Source: Cernens ardua (lineage in GTDB: Bacteria > Pseudomonadota > Gammaproteobacteria > Pseudomonadales > Halomonadaceae). From it: DNA of 64,000 nt. Positions 45,301 to 53,813 of this stretch are shown in pieces. The notes under the pieces were generated by a model. The model had not been told where the DNA came from and made no database searches. It saw only the letters and a list, made by a program, of their open reading frames with translations. Made by a program: the position numbers and the translations under genes. Positions within the stretch are counted from its first letter, which is position 1, and the number at the start of each line of letters is the position of its first letter. The stretch is taken from positions 168,505 to 232,504 of the forward strand of contig NZ_JBPCZH010000006.1 of NCBI RefSeq assembly GCF_051251085.1, read 5' to 3'.

Positions 45301-46398
45301 TTCCAATTGGGAGTTGGTCGGATCTACACGAAGCGTGTCGGAAATGAATGCACCTGCATCCAGATCATTGGTGTACAGCGTTTCAAAAGAAGTGATACCT
45401 GCAGCGCCGATGGTCTCGATCAGCTCAGGCGTCAATTCGGTATTGCATTCGCAGATCAGCTCGCCGGTTTTGGGATCAACCTGATCCTTGGCCAGTGTCT
45501 TGCCAACCACATATTCAAGCGGCACAGCCAGGCGTTCGATACCTGCCTTTTCCAACTGACGAATATGTTTCTGCGTAATGCGACGTCCTTCTTCCACGAT
45601 GACATTGCCGTCCTTGTCTTTAATTTCGAAGGAAGCTGTTTCACCGCGCAGGCGTGAAGGAACGAGATCAATACTGAAACCGGTTTTTTCGATATGAAAA
45701 GTACTGGTTTCGAAGAATGTGTCCAGAATTTCTTCTGCAGACATTCCCAGCGCACGCAGCAGAACAGTCGCAGGCAGTTTGCGGCGACGATCGATACGCA
45801 CAAACACGTTGTCACGTGGGTCAAACTCGAAATCGAGCCATGATCCACGGTAGGGGATAATACGGGCAGAGTACAGCAACTTGCCTGAAGAGTGCCCTTT
45901 ACCCTTATCGTGATCAAAGAAAACCCCAGGACTACGATGCAGCTGGGAAACGATGACTCGCTCAGTACCATTGATAACAAAGGTACCGTTTTCGGTCATC
46001 AGGGGGATTTCCCCCATGTAAACTTCCTGTTCCTTGATATCCTTGACCGCTTTGTTGGAAGACTCACGATCATAGATAATCAGGCGCACCTTGACTCGCA
46101 AGGGTGCGGCGTAGGTAGCACCACGCAACTGGCACTCTTTGACATCAAATGCTGGAATGCCAAAGCGATAACTGACATATTCAAGCGCAGCATTGCCTGA
46201 AAAACTCTCGATCGGGAAGACGGAGTTAAAGGCTGCATGCAAGCCTGTATCAAGACGCCCATCAGCGGATTTGTCTTGTTGGAGGAAGTCGTGATAGGAA
46301 TCAAGCTGAATGGCCAGCAGGTAGGGCACATCCATCACTTGGGGCAACTTGCCGAAATCCTTGCGGATGCGTTTTTTCTCAGTGTATGAGTAAGCCAT
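42322..46398 (-). CDS. rpoB: DNA-directed RNA polymerase subunit beta
   Basis: The 1358-residue beta subunit has the rifampicin region with [38 protein letters not shown], all wild-type residues of susceptible species. The C-terminal block [20 protein letters not shown] is also intact. Length matches Pseudomonas-type beta (about 1357) rather than E. coli (1342). It is 427 bases from rplL, with an attenuator-like hairpin in between. Confidence 0.99.
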   Translation of the reverse strand: [1358 protein letters not shown]

Positions 46399-46825
46399 CT
46401 GTATTCCCCAGCTTGTTCACCGAAAGTGACCGGCATGGTCGGCACGCGCTGGCGGGATTTCCCGTCAGGCGCCAACGGCAAGTCACCAAAATGGAGACTC
46501 GCCGTTGAAAATTCGTTTGCACAGAATGTAGTTTTGTCATATCGATATCAGTAAGAACCGATGGGGTACGATAAGCCAGCACTTGAAACGCACGCCAAAT
46601 GAAGACGCCGAAACCCGCTCGATTACCAGATACCAACCATTGAGAGTGCAAAACTGACAGGATATAACTTCATCAATCCACTTATACCAACTCTATAGTA
46701 TAAATACATGATGACAGGAATGCCACTATTGTTCCGGTGGCAACGGAAAAAGGCCGGCGACGATAGAACCGCCACCAGCCATGCATAGAATATATTATAC
46801 CCTATGCGATACAGAACTGCTTACA
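46399..46825. other. rplL-rpoB intergenic region
   Basis: The 427-base gap holds an attenuator-like hairpin close to rplL and a GC-rich imperfect repeat near 46450-46500, with no supported gene. In E. coli this gap likewise carries an attenuator and an RNase III site. Confidence 0.6.
46747..46780 (-). terminator. Attenuator-like hairpin between rplL and rpoB
   Basis: On the minus strand an imperfect stem (GGCTGGTGGCG with CGCCGGCC, core GGCG/CGCC at 46770-46773 and 46756-46759 side) is followed by TTTTT (46751-46747). Its position, about 45 bases after the rplL stop, matches a partial terminator that lowers rpoBC expression relative to rplJL. Confidence 0.6.
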
Positions 46826-47197
46826 TTACTTGAGTTCAGCGGAAGCGCCTGCTTCTTCAAGTTTTGCTTTTGCAGCTTCAGCGTCTTCTTTGGACATGCC
46901 TTCTTTCAGAGTAGCCGGAGCACCGTCAACAGCACCTTTGGCTTCTTTCAGGCCAAGACCAGTGATTTCACGAACTACTTTGATGACGTTAACTTTCTTG
47001 TCACCAGCAGCTGTCAGAACCAGGTCAAATTCAGTCTGTTCTTCAGCAGCAGCTTCGCCTGCGCCAGCAGGACCAGCAACAACCGCTGCAGCGGCAGAAA
47101 CGCCGAATTTTTCTTCCATCGCTTCGACCAGTTCGGCCACTTCCATTACGGACATTTCAGCGACGGCGTTGATGATATCGTCTTTGCTAAGTGCCAT
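46826..47197 (-). CDS. rplL: 50S ribosomal protein L7/L12
   Basis: L7/L12 is the multi-copy stalk protein that recruits translation GTPases. The ATG at 47197 gives 123 residues starting MALSKDDIINAVAEMSVMEV; the Ala-rich hinge (VVAGPAGAGEAAAEEQTEFD) and the C-terminal domain (VREITGLGLKEAKGAVDGAP) are typical. It lies 96 bases after rplJ. Confidence 0.99.
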   Translation of the reverse strand: MALSKDDIINAVAEMSVMEVAELVEAMEEKFGVSAAAAVVAGPAGAGEAAAEEQTEFDLVLTAAGDKKVNVIKVVREITGLGLKEAKGAVDGAPATLKEGMSKEDAEAAKAKLEEAGASAELK

Positions 47198-47293
47198 GAT
47201 TAGATTCCTAAACTTTGCGGAGCACCAGGTGCTCAAACATAAAATTGATCAGTTGCGCCCGTGGGCAGCGTAACCAGAAAAGAATTCAGCAGA

Positions 47294-47800
47294 TCAAGCC
47301 GCTTCTTCTTCCTGTTTTTTGTCACGCAGCGCAGCGAGAGTACGGGCCAGCTTGCCTGCAGAAGCTTCTTTCATGACCGACAACAGTTTTGCCAGTGCTT
47401 CGTCGAGGGTCGGCAGAGTTGCCAGACGATCGATCTGTTCTGCGGGGATCAGCTCACCTTCGTAAGCAAGCGCTTTAACCTCGAAGTTATCCTGCCCCTT
47501 GGCAAATTCTTTCAGCAAACGAGCGCCAGCACCCGGATGCTCCATAGAAAACGCCAACAGAGTAGGACCAACAAACGACTCGTTCAGCACATCGTAAGAT
47601 GTACCTTCGAGTGCACGGCGTGCCAGCGTGTTACGAACAACACGAAGCTCAACACCGTTCTCACGTGCCTGTTTACGCAGATCAGTCATTGCGCTAACAG
47701 TTACACCGCGAGAGTCTGCAACTACGACGGAGAGCGCAGCTTTGGCAGATTCGTTGACTTCTGCAACGATCGCCTTCTTGCCATCAAGACGTAATGCCAC
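47294..47800 (-). CDS. rplJ: 50S ribosomal protein L10
   Basis: L10 anchors the L7/L12 stalk. Comparison with E. coli (MALNLQDKQAIVAEV) places the start at a GTG at 47800, giving VALRLDGKKAIVAEV and 168 residues; AAGGAG lies at the right distance and no in-frame ATG fits as well. The longer frame to 48031 runs through the leader and is not coding. The block PTLLAFSMEHPGAGARLLKE is diagnostic. Confidence 0.96.
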   Translation of the reverse strand: MALRLDGKKAIVAEVNESAKAALSVVVADSRGVTVSAMTDLRKQARENGVELRVVRNTLARRALEGTSYDVLNESFVGPTLLAFSMEHPGAGARLLKEFAKGQDNFEVKALAYEGELIPAEQIDRLATLPTLDEALAKLLSVMKEASAGKLARTLAALRDKKQEEEAA

Positions 47801-48123
47801 TGTCTTCACTCCTTCCATCCGAAAATCAGTACCACGACCGATTCCCAGAGTTGCTATTACCCAGAGCCAGCCAAGGCGTGACATCTGGAGTGAGGGATGG
47901 CTGGCATCGGAAAACCGACGGGCCAATACCATCTGCGCAGGCAAGTTGAACTCATTAAGCAGCACTGAATGCCACACCTGCGGTCTTTGACGATCCCCCA
48001 CCCCACTCTTGCGAATGAAAGGTAAAGGCACCGCAAAGTATTGCTTCTGTATGGAAGCAGGCTTTAAAAACCCGCTTCCGAAATTCGGACAGGCTACTCA
48101 CAGAGTGAGCAGCCTGACTCTCC
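47801..48123 (-). promoter_or_regulatory. rplA-rplJ intergenic region, probable L10 leader
   Basis: The 323-base gap is rich in RNA structure. A 12-bp hairpin with one mismatch (48090-48101 with 48105-48116) directly follows rplA, GGAAGC/GCTTCC pair at 48053-48058 and 48074-48079, and GCCAGCC/GGCTGGC pair at 47866-47872 and 47899-47905 closer to rplJ. In E. coli this gap holds the leader by which L10(L12) represses its own operon. Confidence 0.55.
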
Positions 48124-48816
48124 TTACGCCAGGAATGAGTGGTCGATAACGAGACCGGGACCCATTGTACTGGAAAGAGAGATTTTCTTCAGGTAAACAC
48201 CTTTGGAAGTGCTGGGTTTCAGACGTTTGATATCTGCAACCAGCGCCGTTAGGTTACCTTTGATTGCTTCCTGACTGAAATCCACTTTACCCAGGGTAAC
48301 GTGGATAATGCCGTTCTTGTCAGTACGGAAACGTACCTGACCAGCCTTGGCATTCTTGACAGCAGTCGCAACATCAGGTGTTACCGTGCCCACTTTAGGG
48401 TTAGGCATCAGGCCACGCGGACCCAGAATCTGACCCAGCTGACCAACAACGCGCATTGCATCAGGCGCAGCGATAACAACGTCGAAGTCCATACGGCCGC
48501 CTTTAACTTCGGCTGCCAGTTCATCCATACCAACAATTTCAGCACCCGCTTCACGTGCTGCATCGGCAGCAGCACCCTGAGCGAATACAGCAACACGTAC
48601 ATCGTTACCAGTACCGTGAGGCATAACAGTCGCGCCACGTACTACCTGGTCAGATTTACGTGCATCAACACCCAGGTTGATGGCAACGTCGATGGATTCC
48701 TTGAACTTGACAGTAGAAAGCTCTGCCAGAAGCGCGGTAGCTTCATCGATATTGTAGACCTTGCCTGCTTCTACTTTTTCACGAATCTGCTTGGCTCGTT
48801 TAGTTAGCTTCGCCAT
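48124..48816 (-). CDS. rplA: 50S ribosomal protein L1
   Basis: L1 forms the mobile stalk at the E site and in E. coli represses rplKA. The ATG at 48816 gives 230 residues starting MAKLTKRAKQIREKVEAGKV. Signatures include ATVMPHGTGNDVRVAVFAQG and GPRGLMPNPKVGTVT. One base separates it from rplK. Confidence 0.99.
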   Translation of the reverse strand: MAKLTKRAKQIREKVEAGKVYNIDEATALLAELSTVKFKESIDVAINLGVDARKSDQVVRGATVMPHGTGNDVRVAVFAQGAAADAAREAGAEIVGMDELAAEVKGGRMDFDVVIAAPDAMRVVGQLGQILGPRGLMPNPKVGTVTPDVATAVKNAKAGQVRFRTDKNGIIHVTLGKVDFSQEAIKGNLTALVADIKRLKPSTSKGVYLKKISLSSTMGPGLVIDHSFLA

Positions 48817-48817
48817 C

Positions 48818-49249
48818 TTACAAACCCTCCACGTTAAGGCCCATGCTACGCGCACTGCCTGCGATGGTACGAACAGCAGCATCAAGATCAGCAGCTGTCA
48901 TGTCGGGTTCTTTAGTACGAGCGATCTCTTCAAGCTGCTCGCGAGTCACTGTACCCACTTTTTTCTTGTTCGGCTCACCAGAACCGGACTGAATACCAGC
49001 CGCTTTCTTCAAAAGAACAGCAGCGGGCGGAGTTTTCGTGATGAACGTGAAGCTGCGGTCAGCGTAAACAGTAATAACGACAGGCGTCGGAAGACCCGGC
49101 TCAAGACTCTGGGTTTCTGCATTAAACGCCTTACAGAATTCCATGATGTTTACGCCGTGCTGACCCAACGCAGGACCAACGGGCGGACTTGGATTCGCTT
49201 TACCAGCTGCAACCTGCAGCTTGATGTAAGCCTGTACTTTCTTGGCCAT
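48818..49249 (-). CDS. rplK: 50S ribosomal protein L11
   Basis: L11 is part of the GTPase-associated centre and is needed for RelA activation. The 143-residue product starts MAKKVQAYIKLQVAAGKANP and has the GPALGQHGVNIMEFCKAFNA block; the C-terminal RNA-binding domain ends SARSMGLNVEGL. It follows nusG by 210 bases, which contain a possible TTGACG/TTTAAA promoter. Confidence 0.99.
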   Translation of the reverse strand: MAKKVQAYIKLQVAAGKANPSPPVGPALGQHGVNIMEFCKAFNAETQSLEPGLPTPVVITVYADRSFTFITKTPPAAVLLKKAAGIQSGSGEPNKKKVGTVTREQLEEIARTKEPDMTAADLDAAVRTIAGSARSMGLNVEGL

Positions 49250-49459
49250 TTTAGACTCCAGTGGGTAATTGCGCCTTTCGGCTCCCCGAATTTATGAGAG
49301 ACACGTTTAAAAATGCCTCTCCTGAAAAGCGTCAAACCATGCCGTACTGCGTACTCTGACCAGCACCGCATACTCTGACACTTGAACCGCTGACATCCGA
49401 CCATGGATACGATTTGACAAAAAGCCATACCGTGCCCGGAAAGCAGCGGCTGTAAAGAT

Positions 49460-49993
49460 TTACTCTTTAACCACCTGAGAAAACTCAAGCTCAACAGGCG
49501 TTGCACGACCAAAGATCAGAACACTTACCTGCAAACGGTTTTTCTCATAATTAACTTCTTCCACCACACCGTTAAAGTCAGCAAAGGGACCATCAATAAC
49601 ACGCACGGTCTCACCTGCCTCAAATACGGTTTTGGGACGAGGCTTGTCACTTCCGTCTTTCACGCGACGCAAGATAGCATCCGCTTCAGCCTGGGTAATA
49701 GGTGCCGGCTTTTCAGGCGTGCCACCTATAAAGCCCATCACTCGTGGCGTTTCGTTTACCAAGTGCCAAGTGGTATCGTTCATTTCCATCTCGACCAACA
49801 CATAGCCGGGATAAAATTTGCGTTCACTCTTGCGACGTTTGCCATCGCGCATCTCGACGACTTCTTCAACAGGTACCAACACTTCACCAAAGAGATCTTC
49901 CACCTCATGAAGCTTGATACGTTCAATAAGGGAACGCATCACCTGCTTTTCGAAGCCGGAGTAGGCGTGAACAACATACCAACGCTTAGCCAT
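49460..49993 (-). CDS. nusG: Transcription termination/antitermination factor NusG
   Basis: NusG binds RNA polymerase and couples it to Rho or S10. The 177-residue product starts MAKRWYVVHAYSGFEKQVMR and ends with a KOW domain (FEAGETVRVIDGPFADFNGV). Length is as in E. coli (181). It lies nine bases after secE. Confidence 0.99.
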   Translation of the reverse strand: MAKRWYVVHAYSGFEKQVMRSLIERIKLHEVEDLFGEVLVPVEEVVEMRDGKRRKSERKFYPGYVLVEMEMNDTTWHLVNETPRVMGFIGGTPEKPAPITQAEADAILRRVKDGSDKPRPKTVFEAGETVRVIDGPFADFNGVVEEVNYEKNRLQVSVLIFGRATPVELEFSQVVKE

Positions 49994-50002
49994 GCTTTAC
50001 TC

Positions 50003-50374
50003 CTAACCGATAAGACTGGACACAAGCCAGGCGAGCGCAGTATCAATCAACCACAGCACCAGCCCCACAATCGCCACTGCGACCAATACGATTGCAGTCG
50101 TTTGAATGGTTTCCTGCTTGGTCGGCCAAACAACACGAAGAATCTCTTTCTTGGCATTGCGACCCAGATCAATGAGCTCTCGACCTTTCGAAGTCTTGAA
50201 ACCAATAAAAACACCAAGCCCTCCCACTATCACCACACCTAAAAGGCGATAGAACAAAGGCTGAGTGTCAAAATAAATATTTCCCACCACCGCAACGGCG
50301 ACGAGTACAAATGCAATCGCCCACTTGATAGCATCGTGATTCGAAGACGCCTGCACCTCGGCGTTATTTTTCAT
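50003..50374 (-). CDS. secE: Preprotein translocase subunit SecE
   Basis: SecE clamps SecY. The 123-residue product has three hydrophobic segments like E. coli SecE (127): WAIAFVLVAVAVVGNIYF, VVIVGGLGVFIGF and the C-terminal one, with the essential amphipathic helix AKKEILRVVWPTKQETIQTT before it. The gene follows tRNA-Trp by 86 bases. Confidence 0.97.
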   Translation of the reverse strand: MKNNAEVQASSNHDAIKWAIAFVLVAVAVVGNIYFDTQPLFYRLLGVVIVGGLGVFIGFKTSKGRELIDLGRNAKKEILRVVWPTKQETIQTTAIVLVAVAIVGLVLWLIDTALAWLVSSLIG

Positions 50375-50460
50375 GCATTAACTCCTGGAGCGACGACAGC
50401 TTAAACTGGAAATCAACACCGACAAGACTATCATCGGCGCTATACCAACTTGAGGAAAGT

Positions 50461-50536
<76 letters not shown>

Positions 50537-50675
50537 AGGACTCTTCTTCCTTGACTACCGAGATAGAGCGGACAACATCCTATCCGATACAACCAAGACT
50601 ATCAACCTTCGATAGCACAACTCCGAATATCGCCACCTTCGGAAACCGGCAGTCAATACCTAGCCGGAAGAAGAA

Positions 50676-50700
50676 AAAGGATGACACGGAGCCATCCTTT
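50676..50700 (-). terminator. Hairpin after tRNA-Thr
   Basis: AAAGGATG (50676-50683) and CATCCTTT (50693-50700) pair around a nine-base loop; on the minus strand TTTCTTC follows. It would end the Tyr-Gly-Thr tRNA transcript before tRNA-Trp. It may be what is left of the terminator of a lost tufB. Confidence 0.65.
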
Positions 50701-50704
50701 AATC

Positions 50705-50779
<75 letters not shown>

Positions 50780-50787
50780 TTACCACT

Positions 50788-50861
<74 letters not shown>

Positions 50862-50908
50862 TTAACCTTACAAAGCTCATCCAACACAGGACAAGCCTTT
50901 AAAAAAAC

Positions 50909-50992
<84 letters not shown>

Positions 50993-51007
50993 AAGTTGTG
51001 GCGGCGA

Positions 51008-51035
51008 ATTATACTCTATTCAGCCACTTTGTCAA
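51008..51035 (-). promoter_or_regulatory. Promoter of the tRNA-Tyr-Gly-Thr cluster
   Basis: On the minus strand TTGACA (51035-51030) and TATAAT (51013-51008), both perfect, are 16 bases apart. The GC-rich stretch after the -10 (TTCGCCGCC) is of the kind associated with stringent control of stable RNA promoters. Confidence 0.85.
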
Positions 51036-51261
51036 CCCTTAAACAACCTGAACTTTCACTTGACCAAATCATAAAAATGAAATTACAGATTAACAGGAAG
51101 CGGATAGCCTAAAAAAGCCATGTGATGCAACACCATGTGCGTTTATTAATCAATAAACCGTGTCAATCAACACACCCGTTCGCCTCCCTTGGGAACGGCA
51201 CGTATTCTGGCAAAACACGGCCGCCTCTGCAACCCTAAGCACGTGAAAATACGAACTTTTT

Positions 51262-52281
51262 TTACAAACGATTTTCCGGATGGTTTTCACCCTCACTGTT
51301 TATCGGGCGTAATGTGACTTCTCCGCCTGTCAAACGCTCTCTTTCTCCACGGTAATTGACGATCAAACTTCCCTGCTCGTCCACACCTTCAACGGTCGCA
51401 ATATATACCTGCCCGGCCTGATGAACATTGACAGACTGGCCTGACATCGCGTTCAAGCACTCCCACTCCTCCCGTAGAGGCGAAAATCCCTCTTCGACAT
51501 AACTATCAAGCAAACTACCTACGTGAGATACCAGCGCGGCCGCCAGCGTATTGCGAGATACCTGCGAGGCAGATACCTGCTCCAGATACCCCCCCGGTAG
51601 ACCTTGCCCTTCCGGCACCTCGGGCGCAGCACTTACATTCAAGCCGATACCAACGACAACATCACAGGGTCCCTCGGCATCCCCTTGCAACTCAACCAAT
51701 ACCCCACCCAACTTGTTCAACCGACCTTCGGCATCTCGAATCAGCAGGTCATTAGGCCACTTGAGTTCAATATCAATATCAAATTCACGCAATGCACGGG
51801 CAATGGCAACCCCCACCGCCAAACTCAACCCCTGAAGCTGAGCGGCCTGCACCTGGAAACGCCAGCCCAGACTAAACGTTAACCCAGTGCCCAGGGTGGC
51901 CTGCCAGGCGCGCCCCCTGCGCCCACGCCCCGCCTCCTGCAATTCAGCGAAGCATACTTCACCGTGGCCGGCCCCCTGCTTGAAGCGCTCCAGCACAAAA
52001 CTATTAGTGGAATCGATCTGCATTTCGATAAACAATCTGGCAAGCCGGCGCCGCGCCTCAAGCCCCAATGCACCAACAATTCGACTACCATCAAGAAGTT
52101 CTACAGGCGCCGACAGGCAATACCCCAATCCGCGCACTGCATCCAATTTCAGTCCGATGCCTTCAAGCTTTTTCAGTTGTTTCCAAATGGCCGTTCGAGA
52201 TACGTGAAAACGCTCACCCAGCTCTTCGCCTGAATGATAATGGCCATCTCCCAATACCCTGATTAAATCGCGCAACTCCAT
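51262..52281 (-). CDS. birA: Bifunctional biotin-protein ligase / biotin operon repressor BirA
   Basis: BirA attaches biotin to AccB and represses biotin genes. The 339-residue product has an N-terminal winged helix (HSGEELGERFHVSRTAIWKQ), the ligase signature GRGRRGRAW, the motif KWPNDLLI with the catalytic Lys, and the C-terminal domain (YIATVEGVDEQGSLIVNYRG). Length is as in gammaproteobacteria with the DNA-binding domain. As in E. coli and Pseudomonas it lies upstream of the tRNA cluster, but the usual pantothenate kinase neighbour (coaX or coaA) is missing. Confidence 0.97.
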   Translation of the reverse strand: MELRDLIRVLGDGHYHSGEELGERFHVSRTAIWKQLKKLEGIGLKLDAVRGLGYCLSAPVELLDGSRIVGALGLEARRRLARLFIEMQIDSTNSFVLERFKQGAGHGEVCFAELQEAGRGRRGRAWQATLGTGLTFSLGWRFQVQAAQLQGLSLAVGVAIARALREFDIDIELKWPNDLLIRDAEGRLNKLGGVLVELQGDAEGPCDVVVGIGLNVSAAPEVPEGQGLPGGYLEQVSASQVSRNTLAAALVSHVGSLLDSYVEEGFSPLREEWECLNAMSGQSVNVHQAGQVYIATVEGVDEQGSLIVNYRGERERLTGGEVTLRPINSEGENHPENRL

Positions 52282-52776
52282 TCTCGACTTCCCTCATGAA
52301 AGGCACTCCCGAACCTCAGTGCTCTTTCGGTCACTGTATATAAAGAGTGTACCTAATAATCCTGACTACGACACACTGTCTTATAGACTCAGCCAGTACC
52401 CGGTACCGCTGTGCCCGGCACCGCCCTGTTTTGAAATGGCAGAGTTTCAAATGACAGAGTTTGAAATACCAGGTTTTGGAACACATTACAGGTCAACGCC
52501 CGGCAAGCCTCACGTACAATGTTTCAATACCTGTCACTGACGCTCCACAGACACGCTACAAGCACCAAAGTACCCGACATCAGGGCCACACCCCTGGCTA
52601 TCCATATTTCATGCAGCTACCCCTATGCTGCATGCCATGCCATTCATTCAACAAGATTTATTTAAAAACGGTTGGCTATCATCGGCATCACATTAAAAAA
52701 CCCCGTCACGTGTATGACGGGGTTTTCATGCTTCTTGACACAGTATCAATGAAATTGCTGATACTGATACTTGCGC
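52282..52776. other. birA-cioB intergenic region
   Basis: It contains the cioB terminator and a 15-bp imperfect tandem repeat (CAGAGTTT-C/G-AAAT, 52440-52469). Frames on the plus strand have no support. No cydX-like small gene is found after cioB. Confidence 0.5.
52697..52726 (-). terminator. Intrinsic terminator of cioAB
   Basis: AAAACCCCGTCA (52697-52708) pairs perfectly with TGACGGGGTTTT (52715-52726) around six bases. Further T follows on the minus strand. It lies 51 bases after the cioB stop. Confidence 0.93.
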
Positions 52777-53796
52777 CTAGTAGTGATGGATATTTTCCAA
52801 CCGCACCTTGCCACGGAATACGTAATAACTGTAAGCCGTGTAGATCAAAACGATCGGCAGAATAATCGCATACCCTACAATCAGGAAGCGCTGGCTTGCC
52901 GGGCTGGAAGCGGCTTCCCACAACGTGACGGAAGGTGGCACGATGTATGGGAAGAAACTGATGATCAGCCCTACAAAACCAAGAATGAACAGAAAAATGA
53001 TCTTCAGGAAGATACGTTTTTCTGCGCTAGCCGCTGTTGCATTCATGAAGATGCTAATGGCTGTTAGCGCTACCAGAATCGGCACAATGCAGAGATAGTA
53101 GATATTCGGCGTAGAGAACCAACGCGCCGCAATTGCACTATTATGCATCGGTGTCCAGATACTAACGACGGCCATGGCAATCAGCAGAATTACAGTCAGC
53201 GGACGCACTGCCTTGTATGCCTGATTCTGCACATCACCTTCCGTTTTAACCACCAGCCAACCTGCACCAAGAAGTGCATAACCGAAGACCAGCGCAATAC
53301 CGGTGAAGATCGGTAACGGAGCGAACCAGGTAAAGGAACCTCCAACGAACTGACCATTCACCAAATTGATACCATCGATAATACCGCCCAGGGTCACACC
53401 CTGACAGAACGTACCGATGATTGCACCCAACGAAAATGCCAGGTCAAACATATGGCGATAACGCGTTGATTTGTGGCGGAACTCGAATGCAATCCCACGG
53501 AAAATCAATGCAAGCAGCATAATAACCAAGGGCAGATACATGGCCGGCAGAACCGTGCCATAAACTTCAGGGAATGCACCCCACAGCCCGGCACCTGCCA
53601 GAACTGACCAGGTCTGGTTACCATCCCATACGGGAAGTACCGTCCCCATCATCAGATCACGTCTATCGTCTCCCTTGAAGAAGGGATAAAGGATACCCAT
53701 CCCGAGGCTGAAACCATCGAGGATGACGTACATTGCAACAGCGAAGCCAATCACAGCAAACCAGATGACCGGCAGTATAGGCATGTTCGCAAACAT
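52777..53796 (-). CDS. cioB: Cyanide-insensitive (bd-type) quinol oxidase subunit II
   Basis: Subunit II of a bd-type quinol oxidase, an inner-membrane protein with about eight helices. The 339-residue product has the family N-terminus VIWFAVIGFAVAMYVILDGF, the block LPVWDGNQTWSVLAGAGLWG and RGIAFEFRHKS. Length fits CydB/CioB. It follows cioA by 17 bases and is followed by a terminator with no cydX. Confidence 0.94.
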   Translation of the reverse strand: MFANMPILPVIWFAVIGFAVAMYVILDGFSLGMGILYPFFKGDDRRDLMMGTVLPVWDGNQTWSVLAGAGLWGAFPEVYGTVLPAMYLPLVIMLLALIFRGIAFEFRHKSTRYRHMFDLAFSLGAIIGTFCQGVTLGGIIDGINLVNGQFVGGSFTWFAPLPIFTGIALVFGYALLGAGWLVVKTEGDVQNQAYKAVRPLTVILLIAMAVVSIWTPMHNSAIAARWFSTPNIYYLCIVPILVALTAISIFMNATAASAEKRIFLKIIFLFILGFVGLIISFFPYIVPPSVTLWEAASSPASQRFLIVGYAIILPIVLIYTAYSYYVFRGKVRLENIHHY

Positions 53797-53813
53797 AAAA
53801 CTTATCTCCCGGA

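Noticed and set aside
44569..45657. Long open frame (362 codons) antisense to rpoB
   Set aside because: Same reason as for rpoC; it is a shadow of rpoB.
52334..52349. CTGTATATAAAGAGTG near birA, similar to half a LexA box
   Set aside because: Only the left half matches; the right half (ACAG) is missing.
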